Shown here: one piece after another, positions 12,001 through 22,477 of the stretch
Layout of the letters: every line of letters begins with the position of its first letter
Position numbering within the stretch: the stretch's first letter is position 1
Assembly (NCBI RefSeq): GCF_022201045.2
Contig: NC_068558.1
Location: 30,647,501-30,711,500, forward strand
Source: Citrus sinensis
Taxonomy: Eukaryota > Streptophyta > Magnoliopsida > Sapindales > Rutaceae
Length of the DNA: 64,000 nucleotides
Reading direction: 5' to 3'
Program-made: the position numbers and the translations under genes
The notes under the pieces: model-generated
The model's database searches: none
What the model was told of the DNA's origin: nothing
The model's input: the letters and a program-made list of their open reading frames with translations, nothing else

Positions 12001-12662
12001 CCCCTGAGTCTGTGGGAACAATTGAAATGTTATAAGCAAGTTATGTCACATTCTAATTTGGAGTTGCTGTAACATTCTGTGTAATGACTATATTTCTTGG
12101 GTGCTAATAAGTTTTACTCTCCACATTCCTGGAGTGTGGCAAAATGAAAAAGTTAGTAGATTCTTTAATATTTTATATTTTGGGTTTATCTGTTTATTTT
12201 TTTAACCTTTTGTTTCTACCATTTATCAATGATTGAGAGAGTGGAATTGATTGTAATAAGAAAGTTTTGCCAAGTATGGTGAACTTAGCAACTCCCTTTG
12301 CAAATGGATTAAACTAAATTAACACTTAAGAAGTTTCTTCTCTTAATTTGGAGTTTTATATTACCACTGCCCAATCTTTTTTTGTATTATGCTGCGACTC
12401 CTGGGCTTAGTGGCATGTTTTCTAGTTGATACTGATGATTTTTTGATAGGTTGAGTCTAAGCTCAAAGAGACAACAACTAGGCTCGAACAGCAATTGGCA
12501 GAGGAGCATCTTGCTCGATTAAAGGCAGAAGGGGCTGCACAGTTAGCTCAAATGAAGTCAAATGAAAAAATTTTTAAGCTTAGAGAGAAACTTGAAAGAT
12601 CTCAGAGGGAGACTCAGGAGCTCCGTAACCGAGCTCCACAACCGCCGTGTCCCATTCTTTGA
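9089..12662 (+). CDS. AIG1/IAN (GIMAP-type) GTPase, copy 2, five exons
   Basis: Exons 9089-9323, 9413-9690, 11095-11259, 11348-11482 and 12450-12662 join in frame to 341 residues. The GTPase motifs match copy 1: GRTGNGKS at residues 27-34, DTPG at 76-79, and TGGD in exon 2. Exon 4 is 45 codons, with the predicted coiled coil continuing from KGATKLRDTQVEVDSLKG. The last exon is seven codons longer than in copy 1. The protein ends in CPIL, again a plausible CaaX prenylation box. Splice sites are canonical, and no stop or frameshift was found. Of the two copies this is the less altered and is likely the functional reference. Intron 3 carries an ATT/TTA microsatellite near 10,755-10,796. Confidence 0.9.
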
Positions 12663-13566
12663 CCTAGTCACCTGCAGGCTCTCTGTGCCATTGGCGTGAA
12701 AATCACCTAAAGTATATTTTTTCTGTCTCCTCTTCCTTTTTCAGATAATATTTGAACTTCATACCGCATTTATTCTCGGTGTTTTACTATAGTCAAGAAG
12801 CTTATATCCTGTATTATGTAAATGTTCACTGTCCAGTCTCGAGTGCTGTCTTAAGATAGTATTATATGGAAAAACTGTATTGACATCAAATGAAGTTTCT
12901 TTTATGGAGCCGTCTTGAATATTTTCTTACACGGTGATTCCAAAGAGATGTGATTCCTTTTCTCCTCATTGAGCTCTTAATGAACGCTATATTGTTTTCA
13001 CATTGGTAGCAGTCCTAGCAGACACTCCAAGATATGCCCTTCTAACAATCATGACTTTCGCAAAAATTTCAAACAGACTAATAGAGTACTCCTAATGTCC
13101 AAGAGACTTGCAATAAACCACCGAACTTATGACCCTTCTTTGATTCACACCAAACTTCAACTAGCTCGATAGCCTAGACTTATCAAGTACATTATTTATT
13201 TATACATATATGACACAATCTGTATTTAATTTATAGGTAATGCAAATCCTTCAACATCATACAACATTAGTTATATAGATATTAAGTCTTAGCGTAGCCA
13301 CTGGTCCCCCAAAGAGAAGCAGCCAGTTTTAATTCAGCGTAAGTAATTAGGTTACACATAAACTGATCCAGTTTCATATATTGCTGGTTTCAAAAATAGG
13401 TACCAAGTAGCACACAAATTCATTAGATAATCATAGTTTGATCATAGATCTCGTGCTGAGATGCCACAAGCTTGATCTCCAGTGTCTAGCTTACCTGCAA
13501 ATGGGAGAAAACGTTGATGCACGTGCAACGCGAGAACGTAGAAATGAAATGTGATAGAAGAATTAT
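12663..13566. other. 3' flank of IAN copy 2, no gene seen
   Basis: This is the counterpart of 4,939-5,785. Nothing coding was recognised except a possible untranslated 3' exon of the MADS remnant at about 13,440-13,495. Confidence 0.6.
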
Positions 13567-14079
13567 TTACCCGAGATAGAGTATCTTCTTGTCCGGGTGA
13601 GAGTAAGCGGTGCCACCACCCTCGATGATAGCGGGACTGAAGAAATTCCGAGAAGCTAATGCATGGATTGCATTCAGCTCTTGCCCAGTCACCGTGTTTG
13701 CTTACTGAAACCTCTCCATTTGTGCTATCTGAGTTTCAGAAACCATGAAATTTTAATAACGTTCAGAAATTTTGGGATAGGGTGAGACAAATGCATTATA
13801 TATACGGACTGATTAGCATACCTTTGATCGGAGACACACACTTTCATTTTCCAGCTCAATCTCCTGTGGAAATGAAAATGTTGAATAGTTTCATAAAAGC
13901 TTGGAAGAAAATGAAAAAGGCTAAACAGGATTTAAATAAATTTTAATTATTATCCTTTTCTGCAAGAACTCATTTTCAGCTGGCGGCATTTCATGCTGTT
14001 GCACAAAACAGGAAACACACAAAGCAACAAATTATTTACAAAATGACATAAATTACATGTACTGAACCTATACCGATAA

Positions 14080-14267
14080 TGTCATGACCCAACCCAGACC
14101 TGGCAAGATATTGTCCGCTTTGGGCCTTAACAAGGCCCGCACGGATTTGTTCTTGGGGCGCCCATACACCCCAAAACGCATCTTGCCAATTAAGGCGTGG
14201 ATCACTCCTTATAAACCAAGCATCTCTCCCGTGCTTTGCCGATGTGGGATTTGCCTAGGGTGTTACA
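14080..14267 (-). repeat. TRIM LTR 1
   Basis: 188 bp terminal repeat, TG...CA on the minus strand. It contains CCCACATCGG and a TATAAGG box of the kind seen in LTR promoters. Confidence 0.9.
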
Positions 14268-14355
14268 TACAACCCCCCTTGGGGACTCAGCGTCCTCGCT
14301 GAGGTTTGCCCCACCATCGCTCAAGAGGACACGCAGAGCCGCTCTGATGCCATAA

Positions 14356-14543
14356 TGTCATGACCCAACCCAGACCTGGCAAGATATTGTCCGCTTTGGG
14401 CCTTAACAAGGCCCACACGGATTTGTTCTTGGGGCACCCATACACCTCAAAACGCGTCTTGCCAATTAAGGTGTGGATCACTTCTTATAAACCTAGCATC
14501 TCTCCCGTGCTTTGCCGATGTGGGATTCGCCTAGGGTGTTACA
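14356..14543 (-). repeat. TRIM LTR 2 (middle)
   Basis: 188 bp terminal repeat shared by both internal regions. Its presence turns an ordinary two-LTR element into a tandem of two. Confidence 0.9.
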
Positions 14544-14631
14544 TACACCCCCCCTTGGGGACTCAGCGTCCTCGTTGAGGTTTGCCCCACCATCGCTCAA
14601 GAGGACACGCGGAGCCGCTCTGATACCATAA

Positions 14632-14818
14632 TGTCATGACCCAACCCAGACCTGGCAAGATATTGTCCGCTTTGGGCTTTAACAAGGCCCGCACGGATTT
14701 GTTCTTGGGGCGCCCATACACCCCAAAACGCGTCTTGCCAATTAAGGTGTGGATCACTCCTTATAAACCCAGCATCTCTCCCGTGCTTTGCCGATGTGGG
14801 ATTCGCCTAGGGTGTACA
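14632..14818 (-). repeat. TRIM LTR 3
   Basis: 187 bp terminal repeat. It differs from the others by one lost T in GGGTGTTACA and by a few substitutions. Confidence 0.9.
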
Positions 14819-15479
14819 GATAATGTTTATGCAACGTATTATTGCAAAACAACGGTGTATTTCTCAAATTCAATTATTATTTTTTGTTGATTTCATGCAT
14901 ATATAATGCAATTAATTAATTACCTTCTTGGACCTGATCCTAGTGATGCCTCGCTCAAGCCTGTTCTCCAGTTTCTAAGCTCTTTTACAGTTAAAGAACT
15001 CAGAGAATCACCCATCAAATGCCTATATGAAGACTCAAGAGTGAGATAACCAATTGAAAATTCAATTGAAATTGTATATTTTGGCATAATTAATTAATAA
15101 CTACGCTTAATATGAAAATGATTGTTCATGAAATAATTGAAAATACCTGTTAGAATTCTGTAACATTTGAATTTGCTGCCGCAGCTTCGCTGATTCCTGC
15201 TGATAGTATTGTTTCCATGTGTCACATGTAATGGGAGAAGTTAAATTTTTATTGGGAACTTTATATTTCAATGCTAGCTATGTGGTAACAAACGGTAATT
15301 AATTGGTTTTTTTTTCTTTTTTTTTCACCTTTTCATAATAATATATATTCCCAACAAAGCCTGAATTTATAGCTTAAATTAATGAATTACTTACCTGAGC
15401 ATTGATCTCAGTAACAGTGCCAGAATTTGAATTATCTGAACACGCCTTCTTGTACCTATCAATGGTTGACCTTATGCTG

Positions 15480-16850
15480 CTACGTGCATAACACATAAAT
15501 TTCTAATTATTTAGCATAATTGTTTGAATTTTTTTTGGATAAAAAAGGAATAAGAACAGAGGAAGCTGAACTTTAATAAAAAAAATTGTTTCTTTATTAA
15601 ATATCATTTATGCTGTCCCATTATTTTTCATGATCCTTCAGCCTTCAGCTACATGCATGAACAAAAATAGACATAAAAAGAAAGACATACTAAATAAGAC
15701 GTATATAAAAATGTTTTAATTTATTTTCAATTCTTTATTCTCAAGGAGGACATTGGAATAAGTTTGCTAAACCTAGCTACCCTCTGCATCTAGCTAGTTC
15801 ATTAGTTCCAAGTTCAAAGTGGCATTTATTTACTCTCTAGTTTGAGAGAATTTTATCCCCACAAGCCAATTGAATATTGAGATGAGAACTACTAAACTAA
15901 TAGGTGCTTCTTGATATACCTATCAAGCTAACATTTCAAGTTCTACGCCTAATATTTCAATTGTAAGTTTAATGTGTAAGGTTTCTTTAATCTAACAAAT
16001 CTAATAATATCCAAGTTACTTATGTCAACAGCCTCATACGACAGCCACTCCCTATGGTTCCTAGTATCATGAACCCTAATAATAAATGAAATTATATGTG
16101 CCCAATCCCTATAATTTGAACTTTGAAGTGAAGAAGCTAGCACTTTATATCCCCATCACATTGAAGAGTAAAAATCTCTTTCACGTTTCAGGTTTCTATT
16201 CACCATGCATGCAGAAAGAGCAAGACCTAATAGCATTTTAAATTTCTTCAAACAAGTCCATCACTTTAATAGCATGAAAATGTTAATGCAAACTGAGAAA
16301 GAAGCCAATGCACAATTGAAAATTTTCGGTGCTTTTAGAGTCAAAAGTACTGAAGAAAACTGAAGTGAAAGATATGATTCAGATTGCTTCAATGAAGAAA
16401 AAGATATGGGAAATTTTTTAAAGCTAAAAGTAGAAACAAAAGCCAAAGAAAATTGAGAATTTGTAAATGATTATAAAAGGAAAGAATCCATCAGGCCAGA
16501 TTTCAGATCACTACATGCAGCATGCTGTAATTATTAATATGATTATTAATGTATTGCAACTGCTGTGTATTTTGTCAAATGATCTAAAACCCTAGATACA
16601 GATAGGAAAGTCGCCACAAGCCCACAACCTTTTCTTTTTCTGGGGAATTGGAGTGGACAACTTCGGATTAATTTTTTAATTTTTTTTCTAAAAAAGTTTT
16701 AGCTACCATGAAATGATGTACTTGCAAGAGTCTAACTTTCATCACGAACAAATATCCATTTATGACATTCGTTTAATTATCAAAAAGTTGAAATTGTTGA
16801 AACAAAATTGTTTAAAAAGAAAATTGTTTTTCACCAAAGCAGTGACTCAA
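15480..16850. other. AT-rich spacer, no gene seen
   Basis: Upstream of the MADS remnant, where the MADS domain exon would be expected on the minus strand, no MGRGK-type coding segment is readable. Only short AT-rich frames without recognisable domains were found. This marks the right edge of the duplicated segment. Confidence 0.55.
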
Positions 16851-17405
16851 GACCAACAATAACATTTGTAGTAGAACCACGGAATGATAATGCTTTTTGT
16901 ATAACACTATCTCTTTCCAAATTTGCATAACTATTTACAAGGTGTAGCGCAAGATGAAATCTTTCTTCATCCTATTCACACTACACATAATAGAATTAAT
17001 AACACAATTTAATATTGATTAAAGTATTATGCAAACTAAGAAATATAAATCATATGATTAATTTACCTTATAAGTTAGGAATAACATTTCATTAGGTGTC
17101 TCCATGAACTTCATCACATATAAGCCACAATCACTTTCATTTGCTTGAATTGGTACATTATTTGAATATAACATATCAAGTCAACGAAATATAGTTAGAA
17201 GGAAAGTTAAAGGCTATATCACGAAACACTAATAGGTCCAATGCACGTAACTGCAATAGTAATAATGATAGTTATTATTTATTGCAATCTAGTAATTTCA
17301 TGGATGATTCACAAATTTGAATTTATGTTTTGCTTAACTATTTCCTCACGATCATTTGGTTTTGTTTCACAAGCAGGTAGATAATCTCAAATCTCAGTAG
17401 TCTTA

Positions 17406-17685
17406 TCTTTTATATTCATTATCGCAAGATACCAATGTTTTGCAAGCCCATCATACAGAGGAGCATAAATATATGAAATAATACACAAAATTTTGTACTA
17501 ATCATTACACACCTCAAATAATACTAATAAAACATATGATATTTGAGTAAATAATTTTTTTTGAACATATAATAATGTATTTGACCTTTTCACATATTTC
17601 GAGTGCACCTATGTAAAATCCACAAATGTTATATTTACAGACCAAAATGTCAATCTTTGATCTATCAATGTTTGAGACACCTGAC
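17406..17685. repeat. Direct repeat, copy B (protease His exon)
   Basis: About 280 bp nearly identical to 17838-18111. It carries the exon with KHWYLAIMNIK and flanking intron ending in the same ...GACACCTGAC. Confidence 0.85.
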
Positions 17686-17837
17686 ACATTCACACTATTT
17701 GTTACAAAATTCATAAAGAAATAATTATATGAGGATGGTGAGATATAACTTTAAAAATTTTAAATTTTTGGGAAAAACGTATTATACATTTGTAATAGCA
17801 AAAATATAAAACATACACCAAAAAGAGTTGGTAAAAA

Positions 17838-18111
17838 CCTTTTATATTCATTATCGTAAGATACCAATGTTTTGGAAACTCATCATACAGAGGAACATAT
17901 ATAAAATAATACACAAATTTTGTACTAATCAATACACACCTCAAATAATAATAATAAAACATATGATATTTGAGTAAATAATTTTTTTTGAACATATGAT
18001 AATGTTCTTGACATTTTCACATCTTTCGAGTGCACTTATGTAAATCCACAAATGTTATATTTACAGACCAAAATTTCAATCTTTGATCTATTAGTGTTTG
18101 AGACACCTGAC
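17838..18111. repeat. Direct repeat, copy A (protease His exon)
   Basis: Partner of 17406-17685, separated by about 150 bp. Its right end coincides exactly with the start of the copia sequence, so the duplication or the join happened at this base. Confidence 0.85.
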
Positions 18112-19320
18112 CAATTATAAGTTTCTTATTACCTTTATAAGGTTCACTAAAGCTAAGATTGTTGAGGTCATTGGTAAGATAATGAGTTGCTCCACTGTCC
18201 AAGTACCAGCTATCATCCATTATAGTCTCTAGTGTTGCCATATAAGCAGACATGTTTCTCTGATTATAGCCTTGATGAAACTCTTGATTGTAACTGCCTT
18301 GATGTGGATACCTCATTATTGGAACAAATCCTTATTGAACCTATCTTTACATATATCAACAGTGTGTCCGATGGTGAAACACACTTGACATCTAGGTTGA
18401 TACTGCTGTAATAAAGAATTACTAGGCATTTGAGTCCTACCACCTTGATTCCAAGGTCTTCCTCCATGCATATTATTTCCTCTTCTACTTTCTTTCCTCT
18501 GTAATAATTTCCTCCTTGCTGGTTGATTCTAAAATTTCTTGCATCATGTATCCAAAATTTTCAGATCTTGAACCATCTTGATTGAAGGCAAAATTTGAGT
18601 TGTAAGCACCTGAACATTTCTTCTTGTTTGGTCCTCTCTGAGAAAAATTTACAGCAAAAGCCAGATTTGCTTCTATAGCTTCAGCTAAAACTTATTGTTC
18701 CAATATTCCTTCATGTGTCATTAACATTGAGAGTGAATTTGATAGAGATCCATATCTTGTCATTTCCCTGTGATCAACACTATTACATGATTGGATTCTG
18801 AACCAATTCCTCCCAACACACTCATTATGAAATCACAGTCACTCATTGGTGCTCCTATTGCTACCATGCTATCTGATATCCCTTTCATTTTGTGAAAATA
18901 GTCATAAATACTTAGATTGTTCTTCTTTATCTTCATCATTTGATTCTTTAGCTGTAATGCTCTGGGTTTGTTTTGTGAGCCATAAAGTTTCTCCAGAGCT
19001 TTCCAAACTTTAAAGGAAGTTTTACAACCAAGAACACTTTCAGTCATGGAAGAAAGTAACCAACCTAACAGCTGTTGATCAGCTCGTCTCCAATTCACAA
19101 ATCCAGGGCTTAGAATCCTCTGATATGTGTATGGTGTTGTGATTGAACCATCAATATAACCTTCTAATCCATTTCCTTGAATAGATGCCAATGCTTGCAT
19201 TTTCTAGATCAAATAATTGGATTTTTCAAGCTTAACTGGTGTAGAGAAGGTGTAAGAAATGGTTGTGGTTTGATTTGTAGTTTGATTTGAGCTTGATGAT
19301 GCCATCTGGCTCTGATACCA
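18112..19320 (-). mobile_element. Copia fragment: PBS, gag and start of protease
   Basis: On the minus strand a primer-binding site TGGTATCAGAGC (complement of 19309-19320) is followed by a gag frame starting MASSSSNQTTNQTT near 19302. An open stretch at 18760-19200 has the UBN2-type gag domain, and the protease motif DSGATHYLTND lies near 18180. A TGG-to-TAG stop interrupts the gag near 19200, and further breaks follow. It is related to the intact copia at 22,166. Its LTR is missing: plus-strand pol sequence begins directly after the primer site. Confidence 0.85.
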
Positions 19321-21129
19321 ACTTCATTTCAATACAGTCCTAGCTCTTTCTTCCCTCCTCCAGTTCTTCCTCATCTTTTTCATCTTCTTCTTCTTTACCT
19401 CTACATCTATATTTTCCTGATTCTAATCATAATATGTCTCATAATTCTCCACATTCTTCTTCCTCTACACCTCTTATGCCTATTTCATAGCCATTTGTTC
19501 CTAATCAAGTTCCACTGCCAACTCATCCAATGGTTATAAAAGCAAAAGCATGTGTATTTAAGCCAAAATATCTTGCATATTCTTCTATTCTTAACAAACA
19601 GGAACCTGTTACAATCTCTCAAGCTCTCTCAAATCTTAAATGGAAAGCATCCATGTAGGCTGAGTATGATGCACTTATAGAAAATAGAACTTGGGTTCTT
19701 GTACTAGCCTCTCAAGCTACTAAAGTTTTAGTTGTAAATGAGTGTTTCACATTAAGTATAACGCAGATGGTTATGTCTCCAAGTATAAAGTTTGGTTGGT
19801 TGCAAAGGGGTTTTATTAAACCCCCGACATTGATTATTTTTAGACTTTTAGTACTTTTAGTCCTGTGGTTAAGCAATCTACTGTGAGAATTGTACTTAGT
19901 CTTGCTGTTATGAAAGGCTAGAAAATAAGGCAGATAGACATCAACAATGTTTTCCTCAATGGGGAGCTCAATGAAGATGTCTACATATTTCAACCTAAGG
20001 GTTTTGTCCAACCTTCATCTGGTCATATTTGTAAGTTGCTTAAGGCTCTTTATGGCTTGAAATAGGTTAAGGAAAGCATTGTTGAAGTGGGGGCTTCAGA
20101 ACTCAAGGGCAAATTCATCTTTGTTCTTTAAACATGAACTTGGAGGTATTATGGTTGTATTGATATATGTGGTTGATATTCTAATTACTGGAGATAATAA
20201 TGCAATGATTGAAAGATTCATTAAATATCTTGGAGATACTTTTGCTTTAAAAGATCTTGGTGAATTCAATTACTTTCTTGGTATTGAAGTTACTCATGGT
20301 GTATAGGGCCGTTTACATCTCTCACAAGCCAAATATGTAATAGATTTGCTCACAAAAAGTGACATGAAAAGTTGTAGAGAAAGTGATACTCCAATGAGTA
20401 CAGGATAGAAACTAAGAAGAGCAGGAAATGAAGATAATTTGATTGTTAATGTTACTGAGTATAAAAGCATAATAGGTGCATTGCAATATTTGGCATAAGG
20501 CCAGAACTTAGTTTCAGTAAACAAGTTGAGGCAATTTCTTGCTGCACCTACTAAGAATCACTGGATTGCTTGTAAAAGAATTCTAAAATACTTGAAGGTA
20601 ATAAAGAATTATGGCTTGTTGTTTAAACCAGGTGGTAATGTTGCCTTAACTGCATATATAAATGCAAATTGGGCATGTGATGTTGATGACCAAAAGTCAA
20701 TCAGAGCATACTGTGTATATCTTGGGCAAAATCTTATTTCATGGTCTTCAAAAAAGTAATAAAATGTAGCAAGATCTAGCACAAAGTCAAAATATAGAGC
20801 ATTATCAACATCATGTGCAGAAATTGTTTGGATTCAAGCTTTGCTTGAAGAACTTAAGCTTAAGTGCAGTCAAACACCAATAATCTGGTGTGACAATAAT
20901 GGTGCTACTGCATTGGCAACAAATCCAGTGTATCATGCCAAAACCAAGCACATAGACTTAGATGTGCATTTCATAAGAGAGAAGGTGACAAATAAACAAG
21001 TGGAGATCAAGTATGTGCCTAGTAAATGGAATATTGCAGATGTGCTTACAAAGCCTATGACTTACTCTTTCTTCAATTACTATAGAGACAAAGTTAATAT
21101 TGTTCCACGACCGTTAAGCTTGAGGAGGG
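19321..21129 (+). mobile_element. Copia fragment: pol linker, reverse transcriptase, RNase H
   Basis: The plus strand carries the serine- and proline-rich linker, then a reverse transcriptase with several stops. It includes ILITGDN in the YVDD region; the expected YVDD reads YVVD near 20167. An RNase H-like part follows, with YCVYLGQNLISWSSKK and IIWCDNNGATALA (20526-21100). A polypurine tract CTTGAGGAGGG at about 21119-21129 leads into a 3' LTR. Together with the minus-strand gag this looks like one element whose 5' half was inverted, or two elements joined head to head. Not active. Confidence 0.85.
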
Positions 21130-21389
21130 TGTTGAAATTCTTAATCAACAACAACAGATCAGTGGCTGAGATTAACGTGACTAGGATTGCTGAGCTGGAC
21201 AAATTAGTTAGTGTGTTGTAATTAGTTGTTTAGTTATTAGCCTAGCCAATAGATAAATGACAGTTGTACAAATGTTGTTATTATTGTTGATCAACGGTAT
21301 AAATTGATTACAAGCAGTGTGTAATTCATTGTATTCATATCAATAAAAAGCTCTTTGATTAAGTTAATTTTTCCTTCCTCTTTCTGTCA
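21130..21389 (+). repeat. 3' LTR of the degenerate copia fragment
   Basis: Begins TGTTGAAATTC right after the polypurine tract and ends TTTCTGTCA, with a polyadenylation-like AATAAA near 21342. No partner LTR was found in the window. Confidence 0.75.
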
Positions 21390-22165
21390 CTTTCCTGTTA
21401 GCCGAACAAGCTATCTACTTAAGATTTGTGATTTCTAAGTATGAATAGCAGAGCTAAAAACTGGTTACTCAAGGAATACAGAAAGGATTTATGGAATAAG
21501 ATTTATGTGGCGCCATACCAACGAAAGGATAGTGATATCACACAAGATGATGAAGCTACTCCTATAGTATTCTCATGCTGTTGGGGGCCTGGAAATCTAG
21601 AAACCACTTTTGTAATGTTAGATTCGGCAGATAAGCTTTCTACCCAATACCTAACTTCCTGGTCTCAAAATGTACATCATCAACAGGGCAAAGCATATGG
21701 GCAGAAAAATCTTTTGAAGTTTATGATGGACCATCAGCCACATGTTGTTGTCGTAGGAGTTGCGAACTTGTCTTGCATGTCACTGAAGGATGATATATAT
21801 GAGGTAAAATATTGATGTCCATTGTCATGAAATTTCAACTCTTAAGTCTATTGATATTTTTTTTGAGCTAAGCATTATACATGGGGATGAATCTCTGCCT
21901 CGCCTTTACGAACATTCCCAATCTCATCCGACCAGCTTCCTCGGCAGAAAGGTTAATACATTTTTGTCCTCTGTTCTGTGTCCAAACCAAGATCTGTTTT
22001 GCTGAACACTTATTTTTCTTATGTTGTCAAGGCATTGTTAGGCGTGCTGTCGCGCTTGGGTGTTATGTGCAAAATCCATTAGCAATGGTTACAAGATTAT
22101 GTGGTCCTGAGAGGGAGATCTTGTCCATGAAGCTTAGTCCTTTCGAGAACTTTCTCACTCCTGAT

Positions 22166-22477
22166 TGAAAGAAAACAGAAATATACTGTTTGGTTTAAAG
22201 GAAAATTACAGAGAAAATGAAGAAGTGATTTCAGAAGATTCAATTCTTATTAATTCATAAGTCAATCACAAGCTTATATACAATCACTTACACATGTGAA
22301 TAACTCGTGACTAACTAACTTTCTTAACAACCAAAACCAACTACAATTTGTTACATCACAGTTTACATGAGCTGGATTAGTGACTGTTAACCAATCATGC
22401 TGAGCTGTCATTCTTCACTGACAATTTGCTGCTGACGTGGCTTTACTGAGCTACTTGAATAATGAGCTGCCTTCACA
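22166..22477 (-). repeat. Copia 3' LTR (left)
   Basis: 312 bp, TG...CA ends, reading identical to 27111-27422. In the sense direction it begins TGTGAAGGCAGC, and the last codons of the polyprotein run into it. Confidence 0.95.

Larger units (their letters stand above)
14080..14818 (-). mobile_element. TRIM retroelement with three LTRs
   Basis: The unit repeats with an exact 276 bp period. LTRs lie at 14080-14267, 14356-14543 and 14632-14818, and the two intervening 88 bp internal regions are nearly identical. Read on the minus strand each LTR begins TGTAACACCCTAG and ends CATGACA. The internal region starts with a tRNA-Met type primer site (TGGTATCAGAGC; one copy has a mismatch) and ends in a purine tract AAGGGGGGGTG. 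This is the layout of a terminal-repeat retrotransposon in miniature. A 5 bp target duplication GATAA flanks it (14075-14079 and 14819-14823). There is no coding capacity, so it depends on other elements for movement. The right-hand LTR lacks one T near its end. Confidence 0.92.
13567..15479 (-). pseudogene. AGL11/SEEDSTICK-like MADS-box remnant, copy 2
   Basis: Minus-strand exons of a D-class MADS gene are 15395-15479 ([15 protein letters not shown]), about 15147-15215 (QQESAKLRQQIQMLQNSN), 14924-15022 (MGDSLSSLTVKEL), 13954-13995, 13822-13863 (EIELENESVCLRSK) and 13567-13728. The last encodes ELNAIHALASRNFFSPAIIE and ends YSHPDKKILYLG. AGL11 orthologues specify ovule and seed-coat identity. 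Here the MADS DNA-binding exon is missing. The K-domain exon is 99 bp instead of the usual 100, giving a frameshift after VKEL. The donor after 13954 is AT instead of GT, and the last exon has a stop where a glutamine codon is expected (FQ-stop-AN). The TRIM element sits in the intron between 13995 and 14924. Not functional. Confidence 0.88.
16860..18111 (-). pseudogene. Ulp1-type (C48) SUMO protease remnant with duplicated exon
   Basis: The minus strand encodes the C-terminal catalytic part of a Ulp1-like cysteine protease in pieces. The exon with the catalytic-histidine motif (YVPLYDxxxKHWYLxIMNIK) occurs twice, at about 17838-18111 and 17406-17685. A segment like YLPACETKPNDREEIVKQ follows near 17340-17400, then FRDIAFNFPSNYISLT near 17190. 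The catalytic-cysteine segment VPIQANESDCGLYVMKF lies near 17080-17150, and a tail with NSYANLERDSVIQKAL near 16870-16960. Ulp1 enzymes process SUMO. Frameshifts and stops break the frame, and the N-terminal part is missing: a copia fragment abuts at 18,112. It is probably a transposon-borne or dispersed copy, not a host gene. Confidence 0.75.

Noticed and set aside
14080-14818. Regularly spaced repeats resembling a CRISPR array
   Set aside because: Period 276 bp with LTR and primer-site structure in a plant genome; this is a retroelement.
14084-14890. Repeated open frames beginning MTQPRPGKILSALG on + and matching ones on -
   Set aside because: They are repeated because they lie in the TRIM LTRs. 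TRIMs are non-coding and the frames end at LTR borders.
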